Below, piece after piece: positions 1 through 10,837 of a stretch of DNA of 64,000 nt. This DNA comes from Dimorphilus gyrociliatus. Taxonomy: Eukaryota > Annelida > Polychaeta > Dinophilidae. How positions within the stretch are numbered: position 1 is the first letter of the stretch; the number at the start of each line of letters is the position of its first letter. A model generated the notes under the pieces. The model was not told where the DNA came from. It saw nothing but the letters and a program-made list of their open reading frames with translations, and searched no databases. The stretch covers positions 62,001 to 126,000 of the forward strand of contig CAJFCJ010000026.1 of the NCBI GenBank assembly GCA_904063045.1, read 5' to 3'. The position numbers and the translations under genes were made by a program.

Positions 1-202
1 AGAGCGCCAGAGAGAATTCTCAGAATAGAACAAAGTTCTAATTGTGTACTGTAGGTATTCCAAATGCAAAGGAATATGTGTTTGAAGACGGTTATATTTT
101 ATTGAAACATGTCAGCTGGTTGAGTATACTCAACACTATTACAACTCAGAGATGTACCATAATAATTAAAGTCATTTTGGTGGCTGATCGAACAAGAGTA
201 CG

Positions 203-1227
203 ATGAAAATATTTCTTTCCTTTTCTTTCTGGGCTGTCACTTTGTTTTTGATAGCAGCTGCTAAGGATGAAGATTGGGAGGACATAGACGTCGTAGCTGT
301 AAATTTAGATGACGACACAAAGGGGGATTCGGAAAATGAAGTCGAGGCTTCGTTGACAACTACTCCATCTAAAGTCAGTCCAGACGCTTGTCCAGTCCTG
401 AATTGCGATAAAATTTGTCCGTGCGGTAAAAAGACCGATTCAGACCATTGTTACATTTGCGAATGTGAGTGTAATCATGGTGACAAATGTGAGCATGAGT
501 GTGAATTTGGACGAAAAATTTCTAGTACTGGCGAGTTGACTTGCGAATGTCACTCTGAACAACAATACATAGGAGTTTGTAAAGCGTTTTGCCATAATAT
601 TCATAATGAAGCTAAAAATTGCGAAATATGTCCTCATTGTAATTGTAACGGTCAAGTTAACAATTGTCCAACTCTAGAATGCAATACAGTGTGTAAATAT
701 GGGTATACAAGAGATTACAACGATTGCCCATCGTGTAATTGTCAACGTGGACCGGATCATCCAGGTCACGTAGACCCTTGTTACCATACCAGGTGTGATT
801 ATGGGCAAATTTGCAAAGTTATTGCAGGAAATGCTGTTTGCGTTGGTAAGTAATTCAATTAATTCTAGTTTGAATAGGAATTTATATTCTCTTTCCTCTT
901 TTTTTTTCTAAATATTTTAGGACATCCAAGTCCGATAACAACACTCCCCCCTCTAAATCCACCACAGTGCCCTAAACTTACTTGCGGACCAGACTGTACT
1001 TGTGAACATTTCATTAGAGACGATGGCTGTACGGTTTGTCAGTGTGCTAACGCATGCTACGTAAGTTTTTCATTTTTTATTGTGATTGAAATATTCTAAA
1101 CTTGAAATTGATATACTCTTTTTAGGGTGTTGCTTGTCCTTATGGCACTATATGCATTCCATACTACGTCTTCGAAGCCTATACGGGAAAACTTCAAGTA
1201 ACACCAAACTGCAGAAAAGTAGAATAG
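203..1227 (+). CDS. Secreted cysteine-rich protein with antistasin-like domains
   Basis: Three exons (203-845, 921-1060, 1126-1227) join in phase to give 294 residues. The N-terminus is a signal peptide (MKIFLSFSFWAVTLFLIAAA), followed by an acidic Ser/Thr linker to about residue 60 and then dense cysteines. At least three segments follow the antistasin pattern CPxLxC...CxxG....D..C..C.C: CPVLNC (about 62), CPTLEC (about 151) and CPKLTC in exon 2. Between and after them are follistatin/EGF-like modules, including two of the form C..xxCxYGxxC near the C-terminus. Antistasin domains in leeches inhibit serine proteases, but most family members are not known inhibitors, and no reactive-site basic residue is assigned here. 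The start is the first ATG before the signal peptide. A poly(A) signal lies at 1301-1306. Extracellular location is well supported; protease inhibition is inference. Confidence 0.8.
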
Positions 1228-1300
1228 ATCATACGAGAGAGATGTCGCTAGTGTATCATCTTGGCGTAAATAATTCGTACATCATTGTGTGTCTTTTCGC

Positions 1301-1306
1301 AATAAA
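1301..1306 (+). promoter_or_regulatory. Poly(A) signal AATAAA of the antistasin-like gene
   Basis: AATAAA 74 bp after the stop codon of the cysteine-rich gene and about 200 bp before the next ATG; a second overlapping-type copy follows at about 1312. Position and sequence match a 3' end signal. Confidence 0.55.
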
Positions 1307-1507
1307 AAAGTAATAAAATTATTATAAAAAATTTATAATGAAAGAGCTCACTTACGTTCAGTTAGATAAAATGAATCTTTATCAAGATTGCTACTTTCTA
1401 GAGTTTATCATACTTGAGATAAGTCGGCATAATCTTAAACACATACTATATATATACATGTATAAACCGATATACTTACATCTTGAAAATTAAAGAAAGC
1501 GAAAACA

Positions 1508-3670
1508 ATGAAAAGTCTTATTCTATTAGGCTTTTTCGGCTGTCTTTATTTCGCATCAGGTTTAGAAAAATTTCTTCTTCTTGTAGATTATATTGTGTAT
1601 ATGTTTTTTTTTAAAAGCACGATTAACAACTGAAGAAGTTGAATGGTTGGATTTCGCTATTCAACATCAAAATAATGCATCTTTTCAAACACTTTGGAAG
1701 AAAAAAGTGAAAAGTTATAAAGAAGCTACAGTTAGTAAATAACGAAACTGTTTAATAATATATTTCTCATTTTGCTGCTCATCAATTAGGTTGACATTCC
1801 TGAGTTTAAATGTAATGTGGGGCCAATAGGAGATAAACCTACCTCAGGTAATTGATTAAAAATATATCCCTTAGTCATATAATTTGATGGATTTTTAAGT
1901 AATAATTTTGTTTAGTTCACAAATTAAAACCTGGAGATATTAACGTCGTTGCTGCTTTTGGGGATTCAATTACTGCCGGGAACGGAGCTGATGCTGATAA
2001 TCTATTAGAAGTTATTTTAAATGCAAGAGGACATTCTTGGAGGTAAATTTTATGAATAAGATTGTTTTATAGTTCTTAATTCACCTTTATGTTTTATATA
2101 AAAAGTATTGGAGGCATGGAAAGTCTTGAGAAGATCCTTACAATTCCAAGTAATACAAAAAATTGACGATGGCTCTCCTTTAATCTCAAAATATTTATCA
2201 AAATTTTTCTGTTACAGATATCTTAAAGAAGTTTAACCCGAATCTAAAAGGATACTCGACAGATACTTCGGATGAAGATGATCCAGAGGCAGGAATGAAT
2301 GTCGCAAGAATGGGTGCAAGGGCAACGTAAGATTTTAGAGAGATTATATTTTCTTGAAAAGTTCATTTTTATTATATGCTATTATAAAATCTATTTATTA
2401 GACATTTACCGAATCAAGCCGATAAGATGATCGATAGATTAAAAACAACTTCTGATATAGATTTCGAGAATGATTGGAAGCTAATCACTCTTTTTATCGG
2501 TGGTAATGATTTATGCGGCTACTGCCGGGATAGAGTAAGTCTCTTTTTTCTACTTCTTAGAAAAATTTAATACGATCGTTAAACTACAAAAAGAAAATAG
2601 ATCTTATTATCTCTTCTTTGTGTCTTCTTAGCCAAATAGATCACCTGAAAAGTTCGCAGAGCATATTAAGAATACATTGGATAAGTTACACCAACAAGTA
2701 CCTAAGGCATTGGTTCAGGTAGTTTCTATGTTTGATGTGACGCCAGTAAGGCATCTATCTGCTGACTGGATTTGTGATCTTCTTCAAGAGTAATATATAT
2801 ATATATATAACTAGTATGGTTATGTGCATATTTCATTAAAGAGCTCTCTTCTTTCAGGAGATTTTGTTCATGTGCTCGCAATAGTGATACTCGGCCAGAA
2901 TTGAGACCAGTACAATTAGGTTATCATCTAAGAGTGGACGAACTCATTAGTTCTGGTAGGTACGATACAAGGGATGATTTTACCGTTGTTGTACAGCCAC
3001 ATATGAGAGACTTGGTTCCACCTAGACTTGTGAGGATATAAACTTCGTCATAAAATCTGATAATTAACAAAAATATTCTCTATATACTATTAGCCTAATG
3101 GTGAATACGACAAAAGTTTCTTTTCACCTGACTGCTTTCACCCAGGAAGAAAGGGACACGCTGGATTTGCATTGGGTTTATGGAATATAATGGTAAAAAA
3201 GAAAGATTTCAATAATTTTTATTCGGATAATATGCGATTCCTTTTTAAAATGATCGATATCTTATCTATTCATTAACACAGTTAACTAAAGAAAAACCTT
3301 ACGAAATATCAATAGAAGACACTCAAGATTTTAGGTGTCCAACAGAGGTATTTAATATTTTTTTTATCATAAGTATTTACGTCATTTAATATTTTTTTTT
3401 TATTATCTCTTTTGTTTACAGCAAGAACCTTACATTTTTACAAGATTAAATAGCGATCCCTCTATCTCTATAAAAGCGGCCGTACCCGACAATGAATCTA
3501 CAACTAAAGTGAATAATAAATTAAGAGTCGGTTTAAGCGTTACTGTTGGATTAATGGGCGTTGCTCTCATTGCCATTGCAGCGGTGTACGCTTATAAACG
3601 ACAGAAACAACCCAAGCAAACCGAAAAAGAGAACAACTCAAAAGATAATCCAGTCTTTCAAGCTGCTTAA
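1508..3670 (+). CDS. PLB1: Phospholipase B1-like GDSL/SGNH lipase, membrane anchored
   Basis: A multi-exon gene with short introns. Exon 1 (1508-1559) encodes a signal peptide; the last exon starts at about 3421 and ends with TAA at 3668-3670. The SGNH blocks are in order: block I AAFGDSITAGNG (Ser nucleophile, about 1950), block III GGNDLC (about 2500), and block V PDCFHPGRKGHAGFA (Asp and His of the triad, about 3130). The last exon codes a hydrophobic segment (about 3535-3600) followed by a basic cytosolic tail, the type I membrane arrangement of animal PLB1. Mammalian PLB1 has four tandem lipase repeats; this gene has one. Family members hydrolyse phospholipid and lysophospholipid acyl esters at the cell surface. 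Orthology to PLB1 is confident at family level. Exon 3 (QVDIPEFKCNVGP region) is typical of the PLB1 N-terminal part of the domain. Confidence 0.85.
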
Positions 3671-4598
3671 AATTATAGGCTGTTTGAGATAAAAAAAAAA
3701 AGAAATTAAAAAGAGACAAAATTTTTCATGTGCCTAATTTGTTCCTCTAATTTACAAATTGTACAAGATTGAGTTGAAATTTGATATATACAGTATATAC
3801 TTTATATATATATATATATATATATTTAGAATAATTTCCCCTTAATTCACTTTTCCCATGACAAGTGAAATTTTTAAAATTTTTATATTGGATATATACC
3901 TCATATGGATTTTATTTTGAACTATTTGCTCCCCAAAACATGACCTACTAATAATAGATACAAATTTTTGACATTGTTTGGCTTTTAGAAATAGGCCTAC
4001 TTATTGTTTTTTTTTTAAAGGATGAAATCGATTTATCAGACAATTCTTCTCTGTTTTTTTTCATGAGGTATTGTAGTTTTTTTCGTTTTATTCGTTCGAT
4101 CATTCTTTAAAATCCCAAATATTTGTATACTCAATATACAGTCGATAGAGTTTTAATAATTAGGTATGCATGAAGTGATGGAAGAATCTCAAGTCTCAAA
4201 ATGGTCGTTAATGGATTGATTTATAAGTTTAGCGGAATTGATCTAGTATCTTTCTCTGTTTTGTTGTCCATTTCTATTATCTTCTCTTCCAAGTAAAATT
4301 GCATTAATTATAACTTTAGAATTGTTTTTACTATTGTATATCGGACTGTTTCAGTATAGGAAATTAACTAATTCTTATTTGTTTTACTATTTCAAGAATC
4401 TTTAATGATTTTAAGTTAAACAACTGAAAAACTAAGTAGAGGAAGTTGAGTTTATTAATTGCACATTTCAGCCAATTATTGCAAAGTAGAGAGTGACGTC
4501 AAAAAAAATCGCTCTCTAAACGGAGAGAGAGACAGAGAGTGAGGAACGCAGAGACACAGTGCCATAGTTAACTCGAATACTTCATTCTGCGTTGCACC
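3671..4598. other. Intergenic interval, PLB1 to opsin
   Basis: AT-rich, with no convincing coding potential. It holds one TATACAGTATA palindrome (3787-3797), a TA run (about 3802-3826), and close to the opsin start a CCAAT-type sequence (about 4470) and a perfect CRE octamer (4494-4501). Confidence 0.6.
4494..4501. promoter_or_regulatory. Perfect CRE palindrome (TGACGTCA) upstream of opsin
   Basis: Exact octamer 98 bp upstream of the opsin ATG; a CCAAT-containing sequence lies about 20 bp further upstream. A CREB/ATF-type site is suggested by sequence only. Confidence 0.45.
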
Positions 4599-6134
4599 AT
4601 GGAAAAGGAGGATGCAAATAAAACCGTTATGAACAATTTTACTTTCAACAGATTTATTTCAACGTTGCCGCCATCATTCGACTATTTTATAGCTTTTTAC
4701 ATGATCATTCTAAGTAAGATTTCTTTTTAACATAAACGTTATTCTTTTCAATATATATATACAGTATATATACATAAGTATATTTCATCTATTCTTTGTT
4801 TCTATGTTTCTTTCTTCTTTAGTATTGCTTACAGTACTCTTAAATGGATTGCTATTAATTGCCAATTGGAGAAAACGTAAAAACCTCTCTACATTCGATA
4901 TTTGTCTAATTAATATGAGCATCTCTGGAATAATTCCAGCAATATTCAGTTATCCTTTGCTCGTTTATTCGTCAATAAATCACGGTTGGGCATTTGGCGT
5001 TTCGGGTAAATAGAAATATATCTATTATATTGTATAATACTTTTTCCTTATATCAATATAATAACAACGAAAATCCATCTCTTATATTTTCTTTCTAAGC
5101 CTGTAAGAGGGACGGTTTCGTTGTGTTTTTCTTTGCCGTGGTGCAAATAGCAACTTTGATGCTTATGAGTATTCTTAGATATCTTAAAGTTTGTCATCCG
5201 ATTAAGGGTATTTTTTATCAATTAATTGGTCTGTTTAATTATTAAACACTTTTTTTTAATTACCATCCTTACACAGATAATATTTTAAACCAAAATCATG
5301 TAATAGGATTTGTTTTTTTAACGTACGTGTATTCCGCCATCTGGACTCTGGGTCCTTTGATAGGTTGGGCTTCCTACGGAATTGAGCCTTGGAAGTTAAC
5401 GTGTTCAATTGATTGGACAAATATAACAACATCCTATTTAATTTGTTGTTTTGTTGCTTGTTACCTATTGCCTTTACTATGCATTATTGGATTTTATTCA
5501 AGAATTACTATAGTCGTCGGAAACTTTTATAGAAGCAGGCGAGTTTTATCACACAGAGACAGAAATCGCTATGATCAGCATATGTTAAAATTAACTGTTG
5601 GAATGAGTTCCGCCTTCTTCCTTGCATGGACTCCTTACGCAATCGTGTCTTTTATGTCATCTCTAAACATGCAAACTATTAGCATAGCGGCCACACCAAT
5701 TCCGGCTATTTTTGCCAAGTCTTCAACCGTTTATAATCCTATTGTTTATTATTTGATGATTCAACGTTTTCGAGACGAAATTTGGCAATTACTGTGCAGC
5801 TTTCGACTATCAAAAAAGAAGGTTGGTGGTAAATCAGTAGAAGAAATGAGGCAAGAACAAGACGAAATGAAGGGAATTATGTTAGAACTGCTCAAGGATG
5901 TTAAAGAAATGAAACGGGGTATGGCAATTTCGTCTACTGATTCTGATGTAAAGAAATCATCATCAAGTCATATTGGTAAGCAATTAGATAATAATCGACT
6001 ATTATTTATGAATAAGTATATAAAAACAGAGCAGTTTAACTATAACGTTCCTTATAAATTTGATTTTAGCTTACAAGAACTTGGCGACTGAAGATGATCC
6101 TACAATATGTACCCAAGTCTGTAGTACACTATGA
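4599..6134 (+). CDS. Opsin, neuropsin/peropsin-like, with altered DRY motif
   Basis: Exons 4599-4713, 4823-5005, 5100-5207, 5307-5975 and 6070-6134 give 379 residues with all phases closing. It is a seven-helix rhodopsin-family receptor. TM7 reads PAIFAKSSTVYNPIVYY, containing the retinal Schiff-base lysine and NPxxY. The TM3 and EL2 cysteines are present (ACKRDG and TCSIDW), as is Glu six residues before the EL2 Cys (site 181 of bovine rhodopsin). Asp lies at bovine position 113. EL2 (GWASYGIEPWKLTCSIDW) and RYLKVCHP after TM3 most resemble neuropsin/peropsin-type (group 4) opsins. Oddities: the D/E of the DRY triplet is Leu (SILRYLKV), and the TM2 Asp (2.50) is Gly (INMSISG). The last intron is inferred from GT/AG sites; without it the frame continues to 6091. 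Light-sensing GPCR function is likely; subclass is moderate confidence. Confidence 0.85.
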
Positions 6135-6147
6135 TTGACTTTTGTAT

Positions 6148-7305
6148 TTATTTCCATAAAAAGTCTTTTAAAGAACGCGGTATAAGAATGTCTTTAATTT
6201 TTAAGTAAATACATTTCTTTGCACCGATCTTCTTTCTTAAACCGGCAACAAGCCTACTATTCACTTTTGCGGCTACATTTTCTTTATTACCATCGAGTGA
6301 GTTGTAGAATTTATATTCAGTATTCGCGACTGCCCCAATAATACCGTCAGTATATTTGTCCATTTCGTACGAATTGTCTACAGCGTCCACATAGAAAGAT
6401 AAATAACCTCTTCTTTTCACTATTCGAAAATCGACTGATCTGAGTTCTTTCTGATATCTTCCTAATATTGTATTATCTCTGAGTTCTAATGTTAAACCAT
6501 TTTTTTGGCCATTAGTAAACCACCAGCTTTCGTCGCCTAGCCATTGTTTAAGTCCGTCTCCTCCTGCAGTTTCCACAGAATCCTTTCTAACGTACAATAG
6601 TCTTCCATCTTTTGAATAAATTTCAATCTCTTCAACAAGAAAGCTATCGGCAGTTGTTAACCAAACGGTTAATGCGGAAATTGAATCGTGGAATATTTTT
6701 AACTTTCCACCAAGAGGCATGCTTATATCATAGCAGAGTTTTTGAATTTTATTATTAATGTCGATTACACTTTGAATTAAATGGGTTTCACTCTCATCAC
6801 GTCCAACGATACTTAAAACATGCTCTCTCTTAGGCATAATTAAAAGACGTCCGTTTTCAGTGCATGAGAGGATTAACATTATACGATTCGTCAGGGCTCG
6901 CTTTAAATCGTATTCGTAGGTTATCTCGCTACGACTTAAAGTAAGAAGAAATCGTTGAGGTTTTTCCCCAAGTTTAAATTGGGGGCTTGTAACATAACAG
7001 ACTAATTTAGTCCTTTCAGTAAGATGACCTCGAAGAATTCCAAATTTCACTCTCGCTTCGTCCGTATCTTCGTTCCAATTGCTCTTCGAATTAAGCCAAC
7101 CTATGTCATCTGGGGAAAAAAAAAAGATTTTTCTCTTTCAATAAAAACCCGTCTTTAGTACTAATCAAATGAATTCTCTTCTTCAATGCCTTATAGTAAA
7201 TTTATTGGACGGTAATAAATACTGCCAACTGAATAACTTACAATTAGCTAATGCTCCTATGATAAGAAGGGAAAAGACAATTTCAACGACAAACGTTCGC
7301 GTCAT
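6148..7305 (-). CDS. Secreted protein with lone ITIH C-terminal-like domain
   Basis: Two exons (7242-7305 and 6148-7109 on the complement) give 341 residues. The start encodes a signal peptide (MTRTFVVEIVFSLLIIGALA). The rest aligns by eye with the C-terminal domain of inter-alpha-trypsin inhibitor heavy chains: a KLCYDISMPLGGK segment like the ICFNID...GK motif, then YTDGIIGAV like the HGLIGQF motif, then a final segment ending in a hydrophobic CIYLKIKDILIPRSLKDFL like the family's C-terminus. The usual upstream VIT and von Willebrand A domains are absent. ITIH proteins bind hyaluronan and stabilise extracellular matrix; whether this short form does so is unknown. Its stop codon lies 13 bp from that of the opsin on the other strand. 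Similarity was judged without a search, so the domain call is moderate. Confidence 0.6.
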
Positions 7306-7605
7306 TGTTTATATTTCAACTGAGCTATTATCTCACCTTTAACCAGTTTAAATAATAGAAAAGAAAAAAACACGTATATATTAAGAGTGCTCTAGTTATT
7401 TACTATGATTAAAAGAGAAATTTTTTAATTTTGATCGGCCTATGAGGAGTACAATTCGAAAATATATATAAGAGTCGAAAAGCGAATAAACGAAAGAATG
7501 CAATAATCTTCGTGCAAGCAAATGCTATATAATATATAAGCAAATAAGTGACAAGCCGATCTCTTATGTATTAGAAAATATCCGTTTTTTCTCCCATTCG
7601 GCAAA

Positions 7606-8214
7606 ATGGCAGCGCATAAAATCAGACCGAAAACTACATCGGCGTCAATGAGTCGATATAGAGTAGCTCATCTGTTGACGCTTTTGACGCCGCTGGAACG
7701 GCAATATTTAAACAGCGTACAAGGTACACGAACTGTAAATGACGGACGAATATTGCAGAGGGGTAGACAAACGGCAAACAGTTTGCGTAGCTCCCGGCTT
7801 AGAGAGGAGATGTTCGATATGGGATCAATAAACGTTTTTCTTGAGCAGCAGAGAATTCGGCAGAAGGCCTTATACTTATTCAATAAGGAGAGACGTCTTC
7901 AAGCGGAAATAGAATTCCAGATGAACTATTGGAAACCATATTGTGTTGATGACTCAAATAAACACTTTCAAATATCAAATCTAGGTTTTCGACCTGTAGC
8001 GGATGTACCGAAAATATGTCCAAGATTTGTCCAACGTCACGGAACTTTTACTAGGTCAAATACAATTGTCAAACCGCGAGAATCGGCGAAAGACCGTAAA
8101 CGAAAAAATGAAAATAAAGACGGAAAGACGGAAGGTGAAAAAGAAGATGAACAACCAGAATTTGTTGAAGAAGAGCAACTTGTTGAGAATTTAGAAAGCA
8201 AAGAGGACGAATGA
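7606..8214 (+). CDS. Unrecognised intronless protein, charged C-terminus
   Basis: A 202-residue open frame from ATG 7606 to TGA 8214, with codon use like its neighbours. I do not recognise the family. The N-terminal 130 residues are rich in Arg, Leu and Gln and predicted helical (RLREEMFDMGSINVFLEQQ region), then a short Trp/Tyr segment (NYWKPYC). The final 50 residues are a highly charged Lys/Glu tail. There is no signal peptide or membrane segment, so cytosolic or nuclear. The start is supported because ATG 7606 is preceded by a purine-rich context and the divergent gene starts 300 bp away. A poly(A) signal AATAAA lies at 8272-8277. Being intronless in an intron-rich window, it could be a retrocopy, but no parent is visible. 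Confidence 0.55.
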   Translation: MAAHKIRPKTTSASMSRYRVAHLLTLLTPLERQYLNSVQGTRTVNDGRILQRGRQTANSLRSSRLREEMFDMGSINVFLEQQRIRQKALYLFNKERRLQAEIEFQMNYWKPYCVDDSNKHFQISNLGFRPVADVPKICPRFVQRHGTFTRSNTIVKPRESAKDRKRKNENKDGKTEGEKEDEQPEFVEEEQLVENLESKEDE

Positions 8215-8271
8215 CTAAGTAAATCATTTAATTTATATTTATTGTTAAGTTTATTGATTTTTTTTCTCCGA

Positions 8272-8277
8272 AATAAA
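8272..8277 (+). promoter_or_regulatory. Poly(A) signal AATAAA
   Basis: AATAAA 58 bp after the stop codon of the intronless gene and 76 bp before the convergent TMEM87 stop codon. Confidence 0.5.
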
Positions 8278-8352
8278 AATTTTTTTTTAAAAAAAGATAT
8301 AAAACCAAATCAAAGTATAATTCAATAATTTGAATTTTGATATCAGAATAAG

Positions 8353-10837
8353 TTAAATCTCTTCTAGAGCTGAAATATAACGTTACAATATATTAACTAT
8401 ATATTATGAAACAGTAACATTAAAATTTTACCAATCTCTTCGAATTTTGTATCTCCTTTTAAATCTTCCTCCTCAGTTTCGATTACTTGGAAATTATATC
8501 TGAAAGTGTTAAATAAATAATGAAAATAACCACGCAAACTTTAATAGCAGTATGCAATTATTACAGTTCTGCCGAGTCTTTCGTCCTCCAAAGTATCATA
8601 ATAGAAGATAGAATGATTGTTGTTGTTAAATTAGGAAAGCAGTCGTAAAGCCATAGGTATTGCCAATCCTAAATTTAAAAAGTTATGGAGTCAAGGTCAA
8701 TTTATAATAAAATAAAAAATAGATTCTTATACTTTTCGGCATGAAATCATAAATCTGATGAGAGAGAAGATGCTTAGGGTAAAATTAACTGAAAATATAC
8801 TAAAATATGTATATTTAATCCATTTTAATGTGAAGACTTACCTGTTAATAAAAATATTCCTCCAATTAGAGTAAGTGAAAAGATACGTATTTGATTAGAA
8901 CGATGTCGGTTTTTCATATACCATAATGTATTTATACTAAAGCCTACAAACTAGAAATCAATACAAATATATAAGTAATAAATACATGTATCCAATATAT
9001 ATAGTATAATAGTTATGAACTAAAATATCGTGTTACATAAAAACAAATAATACCGTAATGCTAATGATGAATAATTGAAGTGTATGAACAAGGGATATTA
9101 TCTTGTAGAAAATTGGGCTTAATAGCTGGGTCTAATAGTTTGGCAAAAGAAAAAAATATAGATATTTGTCTCTTAGAGTAATAAGTCTACAATGGATTAC
9201 AAACTTTAATAAACTTATCGGCTGCCATAGAATAAAAGAGAGATGTAACTGTTATAAAAGCGCTTAATAATAGACAACAAAACAGCAAATTTCTTGAGAT
9301 TTTTGGACTAATCAGAAAAAGAAACGATAGTTATTTAAATTAAAAGAGAAAATTTGACTTTTACCGAGTTATACCATATCCAGTACTGATAATCAGAAAA
9401 AGAAATTTAGTGGCACCTAGTTGAATAGCTAAAATTCCTTTAGAAAACCAACTGATTCCTGACGCTATATAAGTAGAATTTTTAATTGTTTGCCTAGTAT
9501 TCCTAGTATTGGAATATTTTAAAAAACTTACGACTATATCCTGTGATATTTTCAACAAGTAACGATACAAAATATAAAGTATGACCAAATGAGCCTGAAT
9601 AGTAACAAATTTGACATGATTTTCTAACCATTGGAAAATTGATTCACCTGCTATTGTTACAATTGCAATGACAATATGTATTTTAGTTGACTGCCGATAT
9701 TTTTTTAGCCATATAACAGTCCAGTAAATCATTAAGCATGTATATATTAGTGACATCGTTCCCTCAAACTGTAAAGAAAATTAACGGGGTATATATAATT
9801 ACAATTTATCTTATTAAACCATTTTATTCTTACACCCAAATACGGCCAAAGATAAGCTGATAGATATCCGTATGGGCCATGAACTGTTATCTTTGCTAGG
9901 GAAAATATCTCATATATTTTGAATTTTTAAGAGTAATGGAGTCAAGAAATACAATCCTATTTTTATTACAAACCTTGAAATTGAAAACTATTCTCAACCT
10001 TTATCTCAGGTGATATAAAGAGAGCAAAATGATACATTGCCGAATCCCATGTAGTTGTTAAAACATCATCCCGCTTCTAACAAATTATTATTAATCTATG
10101 ATAAAATAAGATTCTGTCAAGAACGATTCATACCCTTTCGTATTTATTTTGTCGAAGATAGGATCTTGGATTATGTAGCTGTCTGTGCTTGTTATTTGTA
10201 ATCAAAGCCTTATTATATGGCAAACCGCTGTAATCTTTAAAGCGAAAAATTTTATTCTGGCTACATGCAAAAGTTTCATTAGTTGCCATTTGGTAACTAA
10301 TCATCATAAGAGAACCAGTATCATTTTGAGATTGCTTGGGATGTTCGATAATACTTTGTAGATCTTTCTGTTAACAAAAATATAACATCAAGCTAATAAG
10401 AATCATTAAACTGTTATAAAATATTTACGCGCCCTAATTCTGCATTATACATTTCTTCCATACAATTTACAGTCTTTAGAATCCAGAAGACATTAAGTTT
10501 TACAACTTTAGTAGGTGAATATGAAGTACAAACAGCTACAAAAAAATACAGTATAATATAAGCGAGGGTACATTGTTATTACCATCAGCTGTGATATATG
10601 AGTTCTTATCCATAAAATAAGGGTATATTAGGGGTTTCATATAGGTTTTCTAAAAAATTATATAATGAGCGATAATAACATTAGTTCGCTTTTTAATGAT
10701 AATATTCTTTTACTTCGGTCACTTACTTCATTGAAACTAATATCGATAAAAGGACTTCGACACGAAGAAATGTGAATTGACACTAAAATTAGCATGCATT
10801 TAAAAGGAGGGCATAATCGATAAACTTTAACAGACAT
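8353..10837 (-). CDS. TMEM87: TMEM87 family Golgi seven-helix protein (GOLD domain)
   Basis: At least eleven short exons. The signal peptide begins MSVKVYRLCPPFKCMLIL at ATG 10837. The luminal region has NVFWILKTVNCMEEMYN, matching the conserved Trp/Cys segment of TMEM87. KITVHGPYGYLSA then leads into TM1. The 7TM part contains IFQWLENHVKFVTIQ and FLIISTGYGITRP, equivalents of the LEKAVFYAEFQN and IVSLGYGIVKP blocks. A late exon has DWQYLWLYDCFPN...IMILWR, the family's TM6-TM7 signature. The C-terminus is acidic (ETEEEDLKGD). TMEM87A/B are Golgi proteins of the GOLD-domain seven-helix group, linked to endosome-to-Golgi transport and proposed mechanosensitivity. The 3' end is taken at 8353 after a final small intron; without it the frame would stop at 8397. 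Family assignment is confident. Confidence 0.85.
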
